A stretch of 36,443 bases of DNA from JBBDSJ01 sp040905025 (GCA_040905025.1 JBBDSJ010000070.1:1-36443), one strand, 5' to 3'; counted from the first letter of the stretch, positions 22,038 to 31,238 are shown. Numbers and translations: made by a program. The notes: generated from the letters alone by a model not told the origin.

Positions 22038-22871
22038 ATGACCGAAACCAACGAGCCTTTAACCAACGAACCTTTCGCAAATACTGCGCCTGACACTGCT
22101 GTCGGGGCGAACAACGATCAGACTGATAACCCGGGCACCAGACCACACAATACGCTGCGTGTTAGCAACATCAGCAAATCATTCGCCGGCCGGCAGGTAG
22201 TGCGTGATGTCAGTCTGACAGTCGAAAGTGGCGAAATTGTTGGTTTGCTGGGCCCGAACGGCGCCGGGAAAAGCACCAGTTTTCATATGATTGTCGGGTT
22301 GATCCCGCCAGATGACGGCAGTATCCACCTGAATAATTTCAATATCAGCCGCCTGCCGATGGATCGGCGCGCCCGCCTTGGCCTTGGCTATCTGCCCCAG
22401 GAAGCCTCGGTGTTTCGCAAACTCTCGGTTGCCGACAACATCATGGCCATCCTGCAAACCCGCGAGGAACTCGACAAACCGGCGCGCGAGGCCCGGCTCG
22501 AGGTCCTGCTGGAAGAGTTTCATGTGGCACGTCTGCGTGACAGTATTGGCGCCAGCCTGTCAGGCGGTGAACGCCGGCGCGTTGAGATAGCCCGGGCACT
22601 GGCAATGGAGCCGAAATTTCTGCTGCTCGATGAACCGTTTGCCGGCATTGACCCGATCTCGATTACCGACATCCGCCAGATTACACACCGCCTGAGCGCC
22701 AGCGGCATCGGCATTCTGATCACCGACCATAACGTCCGCGAAACCCTCGGCACCTGCGATCGTGGCTACATTGTCAATGACGGCCAGATTATCGCGGCCG
22801 GCTCACCCGGCGAGATCCTCAATAATGTAGAGGTCCGGCGCGTTTATCTCGGTGACGACTTCCGGCTCTAG
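22038..22871 (+). CDS. lptB: LPS export ATPase LptB, with an N-terminal extension
   Basis: A 277-residue ABC ATPase. Walker A is GPNGAGKST (from residue 72), the signature LSGGERRRVEIARAL, Walker B FLLLDEPFAGID, and ITDHNV holds the switch His. It powers LPS extraction with LptFG. The first 38 residues (Thr/Asn/Glu-rich, MTETNEPLTNEPF...) are not part of the usual 240-residue protein. No better downstream ATG precedes the conserved LRVSNISKSF, so the extension is probably real. Confidence 0.95.
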   Translation: MTETNEPLTNEPFANTAPDTAVGANNDQTDNPGTRPHNTLRVSNISKSFAGRQVVRDVSLTVESGEIVGLLGPNGAGKSTSFHMIVGLIPPDDGSIHLNNFNISRLPMDRRARLGLGYLPQEASVFRKLSVADNIMAILQTREELDKPAREARLEVLLEEFHVARLRDSIGASLSGGERRRVEIARALAMEPKFLLLDEPFAGIDPISITDIRQITHRLSASGIGILITDHNVRETLGTCDRGYIVNDGQIIAAGSPGEILNNVEVRRVYLGDDFRL

Positions 22872-22940
22872 CCACAACTGACAAGCAATTCCCGTACCCG
22901 CCACATTCTCAGCGCCTGAATTTCAGTTAAACTAGTAAGT

Positions 22941-24425
22941 ATGAAGCCGTCTCTCCAACTGCGCATGGGTCAGAGCCTGACCATGACGCCACAGCTGCAG
23001 CAGGCCATCAAGCTGTTGCAATTATCCAGCCTCGAACTGCAGACCGAGGTGCGGGAAGCACTCGAGTCAAACATGATGTTGGAACTCGACGAGGACGAGG
23101 AAGCCGCGACACCACAGCAGCTCAGCGACAACCAGACCAGCGAGACTCACGAACAGACCGGCGACAAAACCGAAGCCGAGGCCGAATTCGCCAACGACGA
23201 TATTCCGGAAGATCTGCCGGTAGACAGCGCCTGGGATGATATTTACGACGCGGGCAGCTATACCAGCAGCAGCGGCAATACCGATATGGACATGAGCGGC
23301 TATGAAAACCAGAGTAGCCGCTCACAAACCCTGCAGGAATACCTGCACTGGCAACTCAACCTGACGCCGACTACCGAAACCGATCGCGCCATTGCAACGG
23401 CAATCATTGATTCGCTCGATGATGATGGTTATCTCACAGTAACACCGGAAGACATTCTTGAATCACTGGACAACGGTGCCGCACTTGGCGACGATATCGA
23501 GATTGGCCTTGATGAAGTCGTCATGGTATTGCACATCATCCAGGCGATGGACCCGCCGGGAGTAGGCGCAACCGACCTGCGTAACTGTTTGTTGTTACAA
23601 TTGCAGCAACTGCCGGCTGACACGCCCTGGCTGAAAGAAGCACAACAGCTGGTAGACAAACACCTGGCTTCATTGGGCAACCGCGACTACAGTCTGCTGT
23701 TACGGCAATTGCGGCTGGATCGGGATGACCTGCAACAGGTATTGAATCTGATCCAATCGCTGAATCCGCGCCCCGGCGGCCAGGTGCAGGATATGCAGCC
23801 GGAATACATCACACCGGATGTCTACGTAAAAAAAGACAAGGGTGTCTGGCGGGTTGAACTGAACAGTGATGCAATTCCGCAGCTGCGTATCAATGCAAAT
23901 TATGCCAGCATGGTCAAACGCGCGGACAACAGTAATGATAATAATTCACTGAAATCGCATTTGCAGGAAGCGCGCTGGTTCATCAAAAGCCTGCAGAGCC
24001 GCAGCGAAACGCTATTGCGTGTTGCCACAGCCATTGTTGAACGGCAGCGGGCTTTTCTCGAGCAGGGGGACGAGGCAATGAAACCATTGGTGCTGCATGA
24101 TATTGCCGAAGCATTGGGCATGCACGAATCGACCATTTCCCGTGTCACGACGCGCAAGTACATGCATACTCCGCGCGGCATTTTCGAACTCAAGTATTTT
24201 TTTTCCAGTCATGTCAGCACCAGTATCGGCGGCACCTGTTCTTCAACAGCCATACGTGCCCAGATCAAAAAGCTTATCAGCGAAGAGCCGCCGCAAAAAC
24301 CACTGAGTGACAGCAAGCTGGCAACTATCCTGTCCGAGCGCGGTATCGAAGTTGCACGCCGAACAGTGGCAAAATACCGTGAAGCCATGGCAATACCGCC
24401 ATCAAACGAGCGCAAACATTTGTAA
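22941..24425 (+). CDS. rpoN: RNA polymerase sigma-54 factor RpoN
   Basis: A 494-residue sigma factor. Region I is the Gln/Leu-rich SLQLRMGQSLTMTPQLQQA, then an acidic region II (about 50-115) and the core-binding domain. The helix-turn-helix contains LGMHESTISRVTTRKYM, and the RpoN box ARRTVAKYRE lies near the C-terminus. It needs an AAA+ activator to open promoters. It is the first gene of the nitrogen-PTS locus and lies 69 nt after lptB, a common order. Confidence 0.97.
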   Translation: MKPSLQLRMGQSLTMTPQLQQAIKLLQLSSLELQTEVREALESNMMLELDEDEEAATPQQLSDNQTSETHEQTGDKTEAEAEFANDDIPEDLPVDSAWDDIYDAGSYTSSSGNTDMDMSGYENQSSRSQTLQEYLHWQLNLTPTTETDRAIATAIIDSLDDDGYLTVTPEDILESLDNGAALGDDIEIGLDEVVMVLHIIQAMDPPGVGATDLRNCLLLQLQQLPADTPWLKEAQQLVDKHLASLGNRDYSLLLRQLRLDRDDLQQVLNLIQSLNPRPGGQVQDMQPEYITPDVYVKKDKGVWRVELNSDAIPQLRINANYASMVKRADNSNDNNSLKSHLQEARWFIKSLQSRSETLLRVATAIVERQRAFLEQGDEAMKPLVLHDIAEALGMHESTISRVTTRKYMHTPRGIFELKYFFSSHVSTSIGGTCSSTAIRAQIKKLISEEPPQKPLSDSKLATILSERGIEVARRTVAKYREAMAIPPSNERKHL

Positions 24426-24429
24426 AGAT

Positions 24430-24442
24430 CCTGCATTGCAGG
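24430..24442. repeat. 13-bp palindrome between rpoN and hpf
   Basis: CCTGCA (24430-24435), T, TGCAGG (24437-24442), right after the rpoN stop and about 35 nt before the hpf start. It lacks a T-run and is too short for a firm call. Confidence 0.25.
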
Positions 24443-24477
24443 CATAACAATGACTACCGTCCCCAAAGGAGGTTTCC

Positions 24478-24804
24478 ATGCAAATCAATATCACTGGGCA
24501 CCAGCTGGATGTGACTCCGGCACTACGCGAGTACGTCGAGAGCAAGTTCGAACGACTGATACGCCACTTTGATCAGATCACCAATGTCCATGTGATCCTG
24601 GAAATTGAAAAGGAGCGCCACAAGGCAGAAGCAACACTGAATGTTGCACGCGGCGAAATTTTTGCCGACTCGGAAAAGGAAAGCCTGTATGCGGCAATTG
24701 ATGACATGACCGACAAGCTTGACCGGCAATTAAAGAAACACAAGGAAAAACTTACTGACCATCATCGTGCCGAAGGCGGCATAAAGTCACATGAGCCACT
24801 CTAG
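24478..24804 (+). CDS. hpf: Ribosome hibernation-promoting factor, short form
   Basis: A 108-residue HPF/YfiA-type protein. MQINITGHQLDVTPALREYVESKFERL is the family start, and a basic C-terminus (DRQLKKHKEKLTDH) follows. It lacks the long C-terminal dimerisation domain, so it is the short form typical of gammaproteobacteria. A perfect AAAGGAGG Shine-Dalgarno lies just upstream (24465-24472). Encoded after rpoN, as in most relatives. Confidence 0.95.
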   Translation: MQINITGHQLDVTPALREYVESKFERLIRHFDQITNVHVILEIEKERHKAEATLNVARGEIFADSEKESLYAAIDDMTDKLDRQLKKHKEKLTDHHRAEGGIKSHEPL

Positions 24805-24939
24805 CCCTGTAACTTTATCCGGCGATCATGACATGATGATAACCCTGTATAGAGCCGTAACAAGTCATCTGCGGGCTTGTCCGGAACACCTTTATTCAAC
24901 AACAGCAATATTAAACCTGACCCTCTGTACTGCCACCAT

Positions 24940-25386
24940 ATGAAGATTGAAGACATTTTATTACCGGCACGTATTGCCTGCCGTGCCGACGTTACCAGCA
25001 AGAAATCAGTGCTCGAATTACTCGCCAAACTCATTGCCGACAACACGACGGAGTTGAGTGAAGCCGAAGTGTTCGAAAGTCTGTTCGCGCGAGAACGTCT
25101 GGGCAGCACCGGTCTGGGCCATGGTGTCGCAATTCCGCATGGCCGCCTCAAGGGCAGCAGCGAAACCCGGGGCGCATTTGTTCAACTGGCCAGGGGCATT
25201 GATTATGATGCCGTTGACCAGCAGCCGGTTGACTTGCTGTTCGCATTACTGGTGCCCGAAGAATCCACCAATGAGCATTTGCAGGTACTGGCCACATTGG
25301 CTGAACGTTTCAGTAATACCGAACTGGTCAATAGATTGCGTTGGGCAAGATCCGCGCAGACCCTGTTTGAATTATTGAAGGCCTGA
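24940..25386 (+). CDS. ptsN: Nitrogen-regulatory phosphotransferase EIIA-Ntr (PtsN)
   Basis: A 148-residue EIIA of the fructose/mannitol superfamily. The phosphorylation site is GHGVAIPHGRL (His67), followed by the family's DYDAVDQQPVDLLFALLVP. It starts KIEDILLP, as PtsN does. ATG 24940 is preferred to TTG 24877. It is a regulator of potassium, carbon and nitrogen functions in relatives, and receives phosphate from HPr-type proteins. Confidence 0.95.
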   Translation: MKIEDILLPARIACRADVTSKKSVLELLAKLIADNTTELSEAEVFESLFARERLGSTGLGHGVAIPHGRLKGSSETRGAFVQLARGIDYDAVDQQPVDLLFALLVPEESTNEHLQVLATLAERFSNTELVNRLRWARSAQTLFELLKA

Positions 25387-25407
25387 TTGTCAGGACGGTG
25401 ACCGGCG

Positions 25408-26430
25408 ATGACAGATCAGATTACGGTTGCTGAGCTTTATAATAACCATGCTCCAAAGCTGGAGCTGGAATGGGTGGCGGGACAGGAAGGCGGTAAACGC
25501 ATTATTGTACCCGAAACATCCGGCCGATCGGCCGAGGGCTATATTGCCGACGACGTCAGTCAACAGCAAAAAAACAAACCGCGCCGGGTTGATATCCCGA
25601 ATAACAAATCACTGATTGGCTATCTCAACCTGATTCATCCACACCAGATCCAGGTGCTGGGCGTAATCGAGCTGAGCTATCTGGAAAGCCTGCGCGACAT
25701 ATCACGCCAGGATGCACTACGGCAATTGTTCAGTCATCAACCGGCCTGCCTTGTTGTCAGTGAATCACAAACCATACCGACATTGCTGCGCCGCCGTTGT
25801 AATGAACAAAGCATTCCGCTGTTTACGACCGGCTTGTCCAGTACCAAACTGACTGAATCGCTGCATTACTATCTCAGCAACCTGTTTGCCGATGTCACGA
25901 TACTTCATGGTGTATTTATGGAAGTCATGGCAATCGGTGTATTAATTACCGGGCCAAGTGGTATCGGTAAAAGCGAACTGGCACTGGAGCTGATTACCCG
26001 TGGTCACCGCCTGGTTGCGGATGATGCCCCACAATTCTCACGCATTGCCCCCGATATTATCAATGGCTACTGCCCGGACGTCTTGACTGATTTTCTCGAA
26101 GTGCGTGGCCTCGGCATAATTAATGTACGCGAGCTGTTTGGTAATAATGCAATTAAAAGTAACAAGTATTTACGCCTGATTATCCGGCTTGAGCCGATGG
26201 ACAAGGAGCGTCTGTTAAAACTCGACCGGCTAGAAGGCAGTTACCGCACGCAACGGGTTCTGGATGTTGATGTGCCGGAAATCACCGTGCCGGTCGCGCC
26301 CGGACGCAACCTCGCTGTTTTGGTGGAATGCGCTGCGCATACACACCTGCTGCGCATCAGCGGTTACAACGCGTCGCATGATTTTGCCGAGCGGCAACGC
26401 CAGCTCATGCAACAGTCGGCCGGCAAATGA
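25408..26430 (+). CDS. hprK: HPr kinase/phosphorylase HprK
   Basis: A 340-residue bifunctional enzyme that phosphorylates and dephosphorylates Ser46 of HPr. The N-terminal domain (about 1-150) precedes the P-loop GPSGIGKS (182-189), VADDAPQFSR and the HprK signature LEVRGLGIINVRELFG. It overlaps rapZ by 4 bp. The HPr gene further along carries the matching Ser46, so the control circuit appears complete. Confidence 0.96.
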   Translation: MTDQITVAELYNNHAPKLELEWVAGQEGGKRIIVPETSGRSAEGYIADDVSQQQKNKPRRVDIPNNKSLIGYLNLIHPHQIQVLGVIELSYLESLRDISRQDALRQLFSHQPACLVVSESQTIPTLLRRRCNEQSIPLFTTGLSSTKLTESLHYYLSNLFADVTILHGVFMEVMAIGVLITGPSGIGKSELALELITRGHRLVADDAPQFSRIAPDIINGYCPDVLTDFLEVRGLGIINVRELFGNNAIKSNKYLRLIIRLEPMDKERLLKLDRLEGSYRTQRVLDVDVPEITVPVAPGRNLAVLVECAAHTHLLRISGYNASHDFAERQRQLMQQSAGK

Positions 26431-27296
26431 CTGCTCAGCAGCGGCGCGTCATTATCGTCAGCGGGCTGTCCGGCGGCGGCAAGACCGTGGCGCTGAATAC
26501 GCTCGAAGACCTGGGTTATTATTGCATCGATAACCTGCCGGCCAGCCTGGTCAATCACATCGTCGAACGTATTGAACAGGGCTATCCCCTGTTTTCCAAC
26601 CGCATTGCGCTTGGCATAGATGCACGCAATCCCGAGCAGGAGCTGGATACGTTACCGGACAATATCCGGATTATGCGTGAGCATGGCATTACCACCGAAC
26701 TGGTGTTCATTGAAGCAACAGATGATGTGTTGACCCAGCGCTTCAGCGAAACCCGGCGCAAACATCCATTATCATCCAGCCAGGTAAGCCTGACGGATGC
26801 GATCCGGCGTGAACGCCAGCTGCTGGGTGGACTGTCCGGCTGCGCCGACATTCATATTGACACCACGCATACGCAACTGCATGAATTACGTGATCTGGTG
26901 CGCGAACGCATCGCCCAGCGACCACCACTGACGTTATCACTACAATTCATTTCGTTTGGCTACAAACATGGTTTGCCACGTGACGCCGATTTCGTCTTCG
27001 ATGTGCGCTGTTTGCCAAACCCTTACTGGAACAAGGAGCTGCGACCATTTACCGGCAAGGAGGCGCCGGTCGCCGATTTTCTGAAAGCACAGCCTGCTGT
27101 CAATCGCATGCATCAGCAGTTGCGTGAATTCCTGGTCGAGTGGATCCCGCAGTTTGAAACCGACAATCGCAGTTACATGACCATAGCGATTGGCTGCACC
27201 GGCGGCCAGCATCGCTCGGTGTATCTGGTTGATCAACTGGCACAATACTTCCTGCAATCAGGCAAACAGGTGCTGATTCGGCATCGTGATACCTGA
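26427..27296 (+). CDS. rapZ: RNase adapter protein RapZ
   Basis: A 289-residue protein. Walker A GLSGGGKT (13-20), then DNLPASLV, SETRRKHPLS and the C-terminal CTGGQHRSVYLVDQLAQ (RNA/metabolite-binding domain). In enterics it targets GlmZ small RNA to RNase E to control glmS and envelope precursor supply; whether a GlmZ-like RNA exists here is unknown. Its start overlaps the hprK stop. Confidence 0.95.
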   Translation: MTAQQRRVIIVSGLSGGGKTVALNTLEDLGYYCIDNLPASLVNHIVERIEQGYPLFSNRIALGIDARNPEQELDTLPDNIRIMREHGITTELVFIEATDDVLTQRFSETRRKHPLSSSQVSLTDAIRRERQLLGGLSGCADIHIDTTHTQLHELRDLVRERIAQRPPLTLSLQFISFGYKHGLPRDADFVFDVRCLPNPYWNKELRPFTGKEAPVADFLKAQPAVNRMHQQLREFLVEWIPQFETDNRSYMTIAIGCTGGQHRSVYLVDQLAQYFLQSGKQVLIRHRDT

Positions 27297-27336
27297 TAGC
27301 AGTTATATAAAAATGCAAATCTGGTTACTTTATTCA

Positions 27337-27359
27337 AAATAGCGCCTGTGCCGCTATTT
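27337..27359. promoter_or_regulatory. Hairpin or operator between rapZ and the EIIA gene
   Basis: A perfect inverted repeat AAATAGCG (27337-27344), 7-nt loop, CGCTATTT (27352-27359), about 30 nt before the EIIA start. Only three T follow within the arm, so it is a weak terminator; an operator or a leader hairpin is equally possible. Confidence 0.4.
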
Positions 27360-27387
27360 GAAACAGATCCCAGTGTGGAGTGCAGTC

Positions 27388-27789
27388 ATGAGTGTAGGTT
27401 TATTGATTATAAGTCATAGCGGCATCGGACCGTCCCTGCTCGGTACCACCTCGCATATGCTGAATGGCTGTCCGTTAAATGCACGTCTGCTCACTGCATC
27501 GCGTGAAAGTGAACCCGAAGATCTTATGGCCAATGCACAGGAACTGTTGGACTTGCTCGATGACGGCAACGGTGTGCTCATTTTGACAGACTTGTATGGC
27601 TCAACTCCCAGCAACATCGCCCGGCAACTGCACCAGCAGCATGATGTCAGGATCATCAGCGGACTGAACCTGCCGATGCTGGTACGGGTTATGAATTATC
27701 CAGCGCTAGATCTCGACGCAATGGCGGAAAAAGCTGTCAGCGGCGGTCGCGACGGTGTCTTCATGGTCAACGACGAGGCTGGCGCATGA
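27388..27789 (+). CDS. PTS EIIA component of the mannose family
   Basis: A 133-residue EIIA-Man domain. SVGLLIISHSGIG contains the phosphorylated His10, and LILTDLYGSTPSNIA and ISGLNLPMLVRVMN follow as in the family. GGAG lies 8 nt before ATG 27388. No EIIB, EIIC or EIID gene lies nearby, so it is likely regulatory and not a sugar importer. It overlaps the HPr gene by 4 bp. Confidence 0.93.
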   Translation: MSVGLLIISHSGIGPSLLGTTSHMLNGCPLNARLLTASRESEPEDLMANAQELLDLLDDGNGVLILTDLYGSTPSNIARQLHQQHDVRIISGLNLPMLVRVMNYPALDLDAMAEKAVSGGRDGVFMVNDEAGA

Positions 27790-28058
27790 CATGTGAACAG
27801 GATGTCGAAATCATAAACAAACTTGGCCTGCACGCCCGCGCGGCTGCGCGGTTTGTTCAAACAGCTTCGGAGTTTGCTGCTGAAATCACTGTCTCGCTGA
27901 ACAGCAAGGGAATCAATGGTAAAAGCATTATGGGTGTGATGATGCTGGCGGCGGCCAGGGGCAGCGTTATACATATCCGCGCCGAGGGGAAGGATGCCAA
28001 ACGGGCAATGAAGCAACTCGTCGCGCTGATTCAGGATCGCTTTGGAGAAGGCGAATGA
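27786..28058 (+). CDS. ptsH: Phosphocarrier protein HPr
   Basis: A 90-residue carrier. His16 in KLGLHARAAARFV receives phosphate from EI. Ser46 in GKSIMGVMMLAA, with conserved surroundings, is the site used by HprK. Both sites present means dual control, as in betaproteobacteria and some gammaproteobacteria. It overlaps both neighbours by 4 bp. Confidence 0.96.
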   Translation: MTCEQDVEIINKLGLHARAAARFVQTASEFAAEITVSLNSKGINGKSIMGVMMLAAARGSVIHIRAEGKDAKRAMKQLVALIQDRFGEGE

Positions 28059-29797
28059 CATTCGCGTTGCATGGCGTCGGCGTTGCACGCGGCGTTGCCA
28101 TTGGCAACATTCATATCATCGAGCGTAGTCAACTCGAGATCCCTGAATACTGCCTCCGGCCTGACGCTGTAGATGATGAAATCAAGCGCTTCAATTCCGC
28201 TGTCACCAGCGCGCGCCAGCAATTGCGCGCCATCCGTGAACATATTCCAGCAACCACGAGTTCGGATATCGCGGCGTTTATCGACACGCATCTGTTAATG
28301 CTGGAAGATGCGGCGCTTACGCATGAACCGGTAGCGTTGATCAAAAGCCAGGCCTGCAATGCGGAATGGGCGTTGAAGCTGCAACGCGATGCACTGGTCA
28401 GCGTGTTTGAAGAAATGGATGATGCCTACCTGCGCACACGCAAGGATGATGTCGTTCATGTTGTCAACCGCATCCTGCGGATACTGCTCAAACATACGCC
28501 TTTGCGGCATGAGGAACCGGACAGTCGGCTCGGCGGGTTTATCGTCATTGCCGACGATCTGACGCCGGCCGATACCGTGCTGTTGCAGTACCAGGGCATT
28601 GTTGCATTTGCGACCGAATTTGGCGGGCCGACATCACATACCGCGATTCTGGCACGCAGTCTCGGCATTCCTGCCGTCATCGGTGTCCAGCACTTGCGCC
28701 GGTATATCCGCGAAGATGACACGCTGGTAGTCGATGGCGGCCGAGGTGTCCTGATTGCCAGTCTGGACAAACGCACACTCAATCATTACCGCCAGCGCCA
28801 GCGGGAAGAAAAGCGCTATTACACGGATCTGAAAAAAATCCGGCAGGCACCGGCGATCACACTGGATCGGGTCGAGATTGAACTGCAGGCCAACATCGAA
28901 TTACCACGCGACTTTGATACGGTCAGTGAAGTGGGAGCGGCCGGTGTCGGTCTTTACCGCACCGAGTTCATGTATATGAACCGTGATACACCGCCGGATG
29001 AAGAAGAACATTTTGAAACCTACAGCAAGGTTATCCAGATATTGAATGGCTTGCCGTTGACTATTCGCACACTGGATCTGGGTGCGGACAAGCAGGTTGA
29101 TGGCGGCCGCCAGAGCGGGCCGGTGCAGTCCAATCCGGCCCTGGGGTTGCGTGCCATACGTCTGTGCCTGAAAGAACCGGCGCTGTTCCGGCCACAATTA
29201 CGCGCCATTCTGCGGGCATCGACACTTGGCCCGGTACGGTTGATGATCCCGATGCTGTCTAATATTAATGAGGTTCATCAGGTGTTTCAGATCGTCGCCG
29301 AGCTCAAGGCCGATCTCGAAGCAAACGATATCCCGTACGACCGGGATATACCCATCGGCGGCATGATTGAAGTGCCGGCAGCTGCTGTATGTGCAGATGT
29401 ATTTGCCGAAAATCTCGACTTTCTTTCCATCGGCACCAACGATCTTATTCAATACACGATGGCCATTGACCGCGTGAATGATGAAGTCAACTATCTCTAT
29501 GATCCTTTGCACCCCGGTGTATTACGACTCATCAGCCTGACCATCAAGGCCGGTGAGCGTGTCGGTATTCCTGTCGCAATGTGCGGAGAAATGGCCGGCG
29601 ATCCCCGGTTCACACGCCTGTTGCTGGGTCTCGGGCTGCGCGAATTCAGTGTGCATCCGGCCACCTTGCTGGAAGTCAAACAAATCATTATGCACAGTCG
29701 CTTTCGGGATCTGGAAAAGCTGGCACGCAAGGCACTGGACGCAAGCAGTGGTGCCGAGGTGGCAAGCCTGATGCTGGAAGTCGAAGAATCGGCCTGA
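28055..29797 (+). CDS. ptsI: PTS enzyme I
   Basis: A 580-residue PEP-protein phosphotransferase. The phospho-His is His195 in GGPTSHTAILARSLGIPAVIG. The PEP-binding barrel shows GLYRTEFMYMNRD, LDLGADKQ, MIPMLSN, SIGTNDLIQYTMAIDR and CGEMAGD (Cys near 509). It lacks an N-terminal GAF domain, so it is EI and not EI-Ntr (PtsP). It closes the PTS operon and converges with the GGCT-like gene. Confidence 0.96.
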   Translation: MTFALHGVGVARGVAIGNIHIIERSQLEIPEYCLRPDAVDDEIKRFNSAVTSARQQLRAIREHIPATTSSDIAAFIDTHLLMLEDAALTHEPVALIKSQACNAEWALKLQRDALVSVFEEMDDAYLRTRKDDVVHVVNRILRILLKHTPLRHEEPDSRLGGFIVIADDLTPADTVLLQYQGIVAFATEFGGPTSHTAILARSLGIPAVIGVQHLRRYIREDDTLVVDGGRGVLIASLDKRTLNHYRQRQREEKRYYTDLKKIRQAPAITLDRVEIELQANIELPRDFDTVSEVGAAGVGLYRTEFMYMNRDTPPDEEEHFETYSKVIQILNGLPLTIRTLDLGADKQVDGGRQSGPVQSNPALGLRAIRLCLKEPALFRPQLRAILRASTLGPVRLMIPMLSNINEVHQVFQIVAELKADLEANDIPYDRDIPIGGMIEVPAAAVCADVFAENLDFLSIGTNDLIQYTMAIDRVNDEVNYLYDPLHPGVLRLISLTIKAGERVGIPVAMCGEMAGDPRFTRLLLGLGLREFSVHPATLLEVKQIIMHSRFRDLEKLARKALDASSGAEVASLMLEVEESA

Positions 29798-29803
29798 CGT
29801 GTG

Positions 29804-30172
29804 TCAGTAAACGAGCGGTGTTTTAGCGTAATCGAGCAAATGCCGGCGTGTCGATGGAATCACATGAGTGTGCGCCAGTACCGGACCCTTGGCTGTATTC
29901 ACTTTCAGCATTTGCCTCTGATAACAACCATCCTCATAAAGATCGATCAAGCGCAGCGCACGCTGGTTGATCTGATAGACCACACCGTTAACACGGGCAT
30001 TTGCCTGCTCAATAATGCCGGTATAGGTGCGGTTACGCAGACGGTAACATTGATAGCCTGGAAGCGATGCCGCTAACGCCGGGAACATTCTGCCGGTAAC
30101 CTGTTGCATGATTGCCGGCTGCAACAGGGTGCCATAAACAAACAACGGAATAACGCCGTAACTCAATCCCAC
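29804..30172 (-). CDS. Gamma-glutamylcyclotransferase-like (AIG2/GGCT) protein
   Basis: A 122-residue protein with the fold's signature FVYGTLLQP near the N-terminus and the putative catalytic Glu in IDLYEDGCYQR. Relatives act on gamma-glutamyl peptides or gamma-glutamylamines; the substrate is not predictable here. It begins at GTG 30172, within the last codons of the upstream kinase gene, so translation is coupled. It converges with ptsI, with only 6 nt between the stops. Confidence 0.85.
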   Translation of the reverse strand: MGLSYGVIPLFVYGTLLQPAIMQQVTGRMFPALAASLPGYQCYRLRNRTYTGIIEQANARVNGVVYQINQRALRLIDLYEDGCYQRQMLKVNTAKGPVLAHTHVIPSTRRHLLDYAKTPLVY

Positions 30173-31113
30173 ATCTCGCGCAGGCTGTCACCGGCGGCAA
30201 TTCGTTCGGTGAGAATATTGCGAAACACTGTCGGATCCTTGATATGGGTAATTTCACCGGCTCTTGGAAAATACATATCTTTTAACCGCGATAACCAGAA
30301 CCGCAATGCGGCGCTGCGTAACATGGCCGGCCAGGCATCGATCTCTGCCTGACTGACCTGGCGCCGGGAGCGGTAGCCGTCCAGCAGCTGCTGGGCGTTG
30401 GCCTTGTCAACATCAGCTTCACCGGAATTGCACCAGTCGTTGATGCTGACGGCAAGGTCATAGACGAAATAGAAATTACAGGCGTAATAAAAATCAATGA
30501 TGCCGGTCAGCCGATCGCCGACGAACAGGGTATTGTCGCGAAACAGATCCGCGTGCACGACTCCAACCGGCAAATCAGCGGTTTTCACCTCCGACTGAAA
30601 CGCCAGTTCATCACGTAACAGGTCACGTTCAATTGCCGGCAAGACCGGTAGCACCTGTGCCGCTGTTGCCCGGCACCAGTCCGGGCCGCGATCCGGATCC
30701 CGATGCATACGAAATGCATCACTGGCGGCATGCATGCGGCCCATTTGTTCACCAATGGCAAAACATTGTGCCGCGGTAGGTATATCAACACTGGCGCCTT
30801 TAAGACGCTGCACCAATGCTGCCGGCTTGCCATTCAATTCATGCAAATAGTTGCCATCACGCGCAGCGACCGGGTGTGCACTGGGAATTTCATGTTCGGC
30901 AAGAAACGCCATCAACTCAAGAAAATAGGGAAGTTCGTCAGCGCCCAGAACCTCGAATAACGTCAGAACATATTCACCATGGCTGGTAGTGACAAAGTAA
31001 TTCGTATTTTCAATGCCATCATTGATGCCGACAAACTGCTCAAGCTGGCCGAGATCATAGGCGGCGAGAAAACGTTTTAATTCCTGCGGGCTGACGGGTG
31101 TATAAACAGACAT
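30163..31113 (-). CDS. thrB: Homoserine kinase, APH-like type (ThrB)
   Basis: About 316 residues. An aminoglycoside-phosphotransferase-fold kinase: GIENTNYFV near the N-terminus, VVHADLFRDNTLFVGD as catalytic loop and GIIDFYYACNFYFVYDLA as metal-binding motif. This is the homoserine kinase type found near polA in Pseudomonas and relatives. It would phosphorylate homoserine in threonine synthesis. ATG 31113 is taken as the start; in-frame ATGs further upstream would add unrelated residues. Confidence 0.88.
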   Translation of the reverse strand: MSVYTPVSPQELKRFLAAYDLGQLEQFVGINDGIENTNYFVTTSHGEYVLTLFEVLGADELPYFLELMAFLAEHEIPSAHPVAARDGNYLHELNGKPAALVQRLKGASVDIPTAAQCFAIGEQMGRMHAASDAFRMHRDPDRGPDWCRATAAQVLPVLPAIERDLLRDELAFQSEVKTADLPVGVVHADLFRDNTLFVGDRLTGIIDFYYACNFYFVYDLAVSINDWCNSGEADVDKANAQQLLDGYRSRRQVSQAEIDAWPAMLRSAALRFWLSRLKDMYFPRAGEITHIKDPTVFRNILTERIAAGDSLREMWD

Positions 31114-31238
31114 GCTGGATACTGGGCTGTAACCGTCCATACCGGCACGGTTGAATGGTTGAAATAAATCACGACTGCCGGAACACAAACCCGCCGGTTC
31201 TTAAACAGTCATGGGCTAATGTTTGTCGCCAATAGAAC

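Noticed and set aside
27230..27255. TGGCAC followed by TGC as a sigma-54 promoter for the PTS genes
   Set aside because: The spacing between GG and GC is 13 nt in place of the required 10, and it lies within rapZ.
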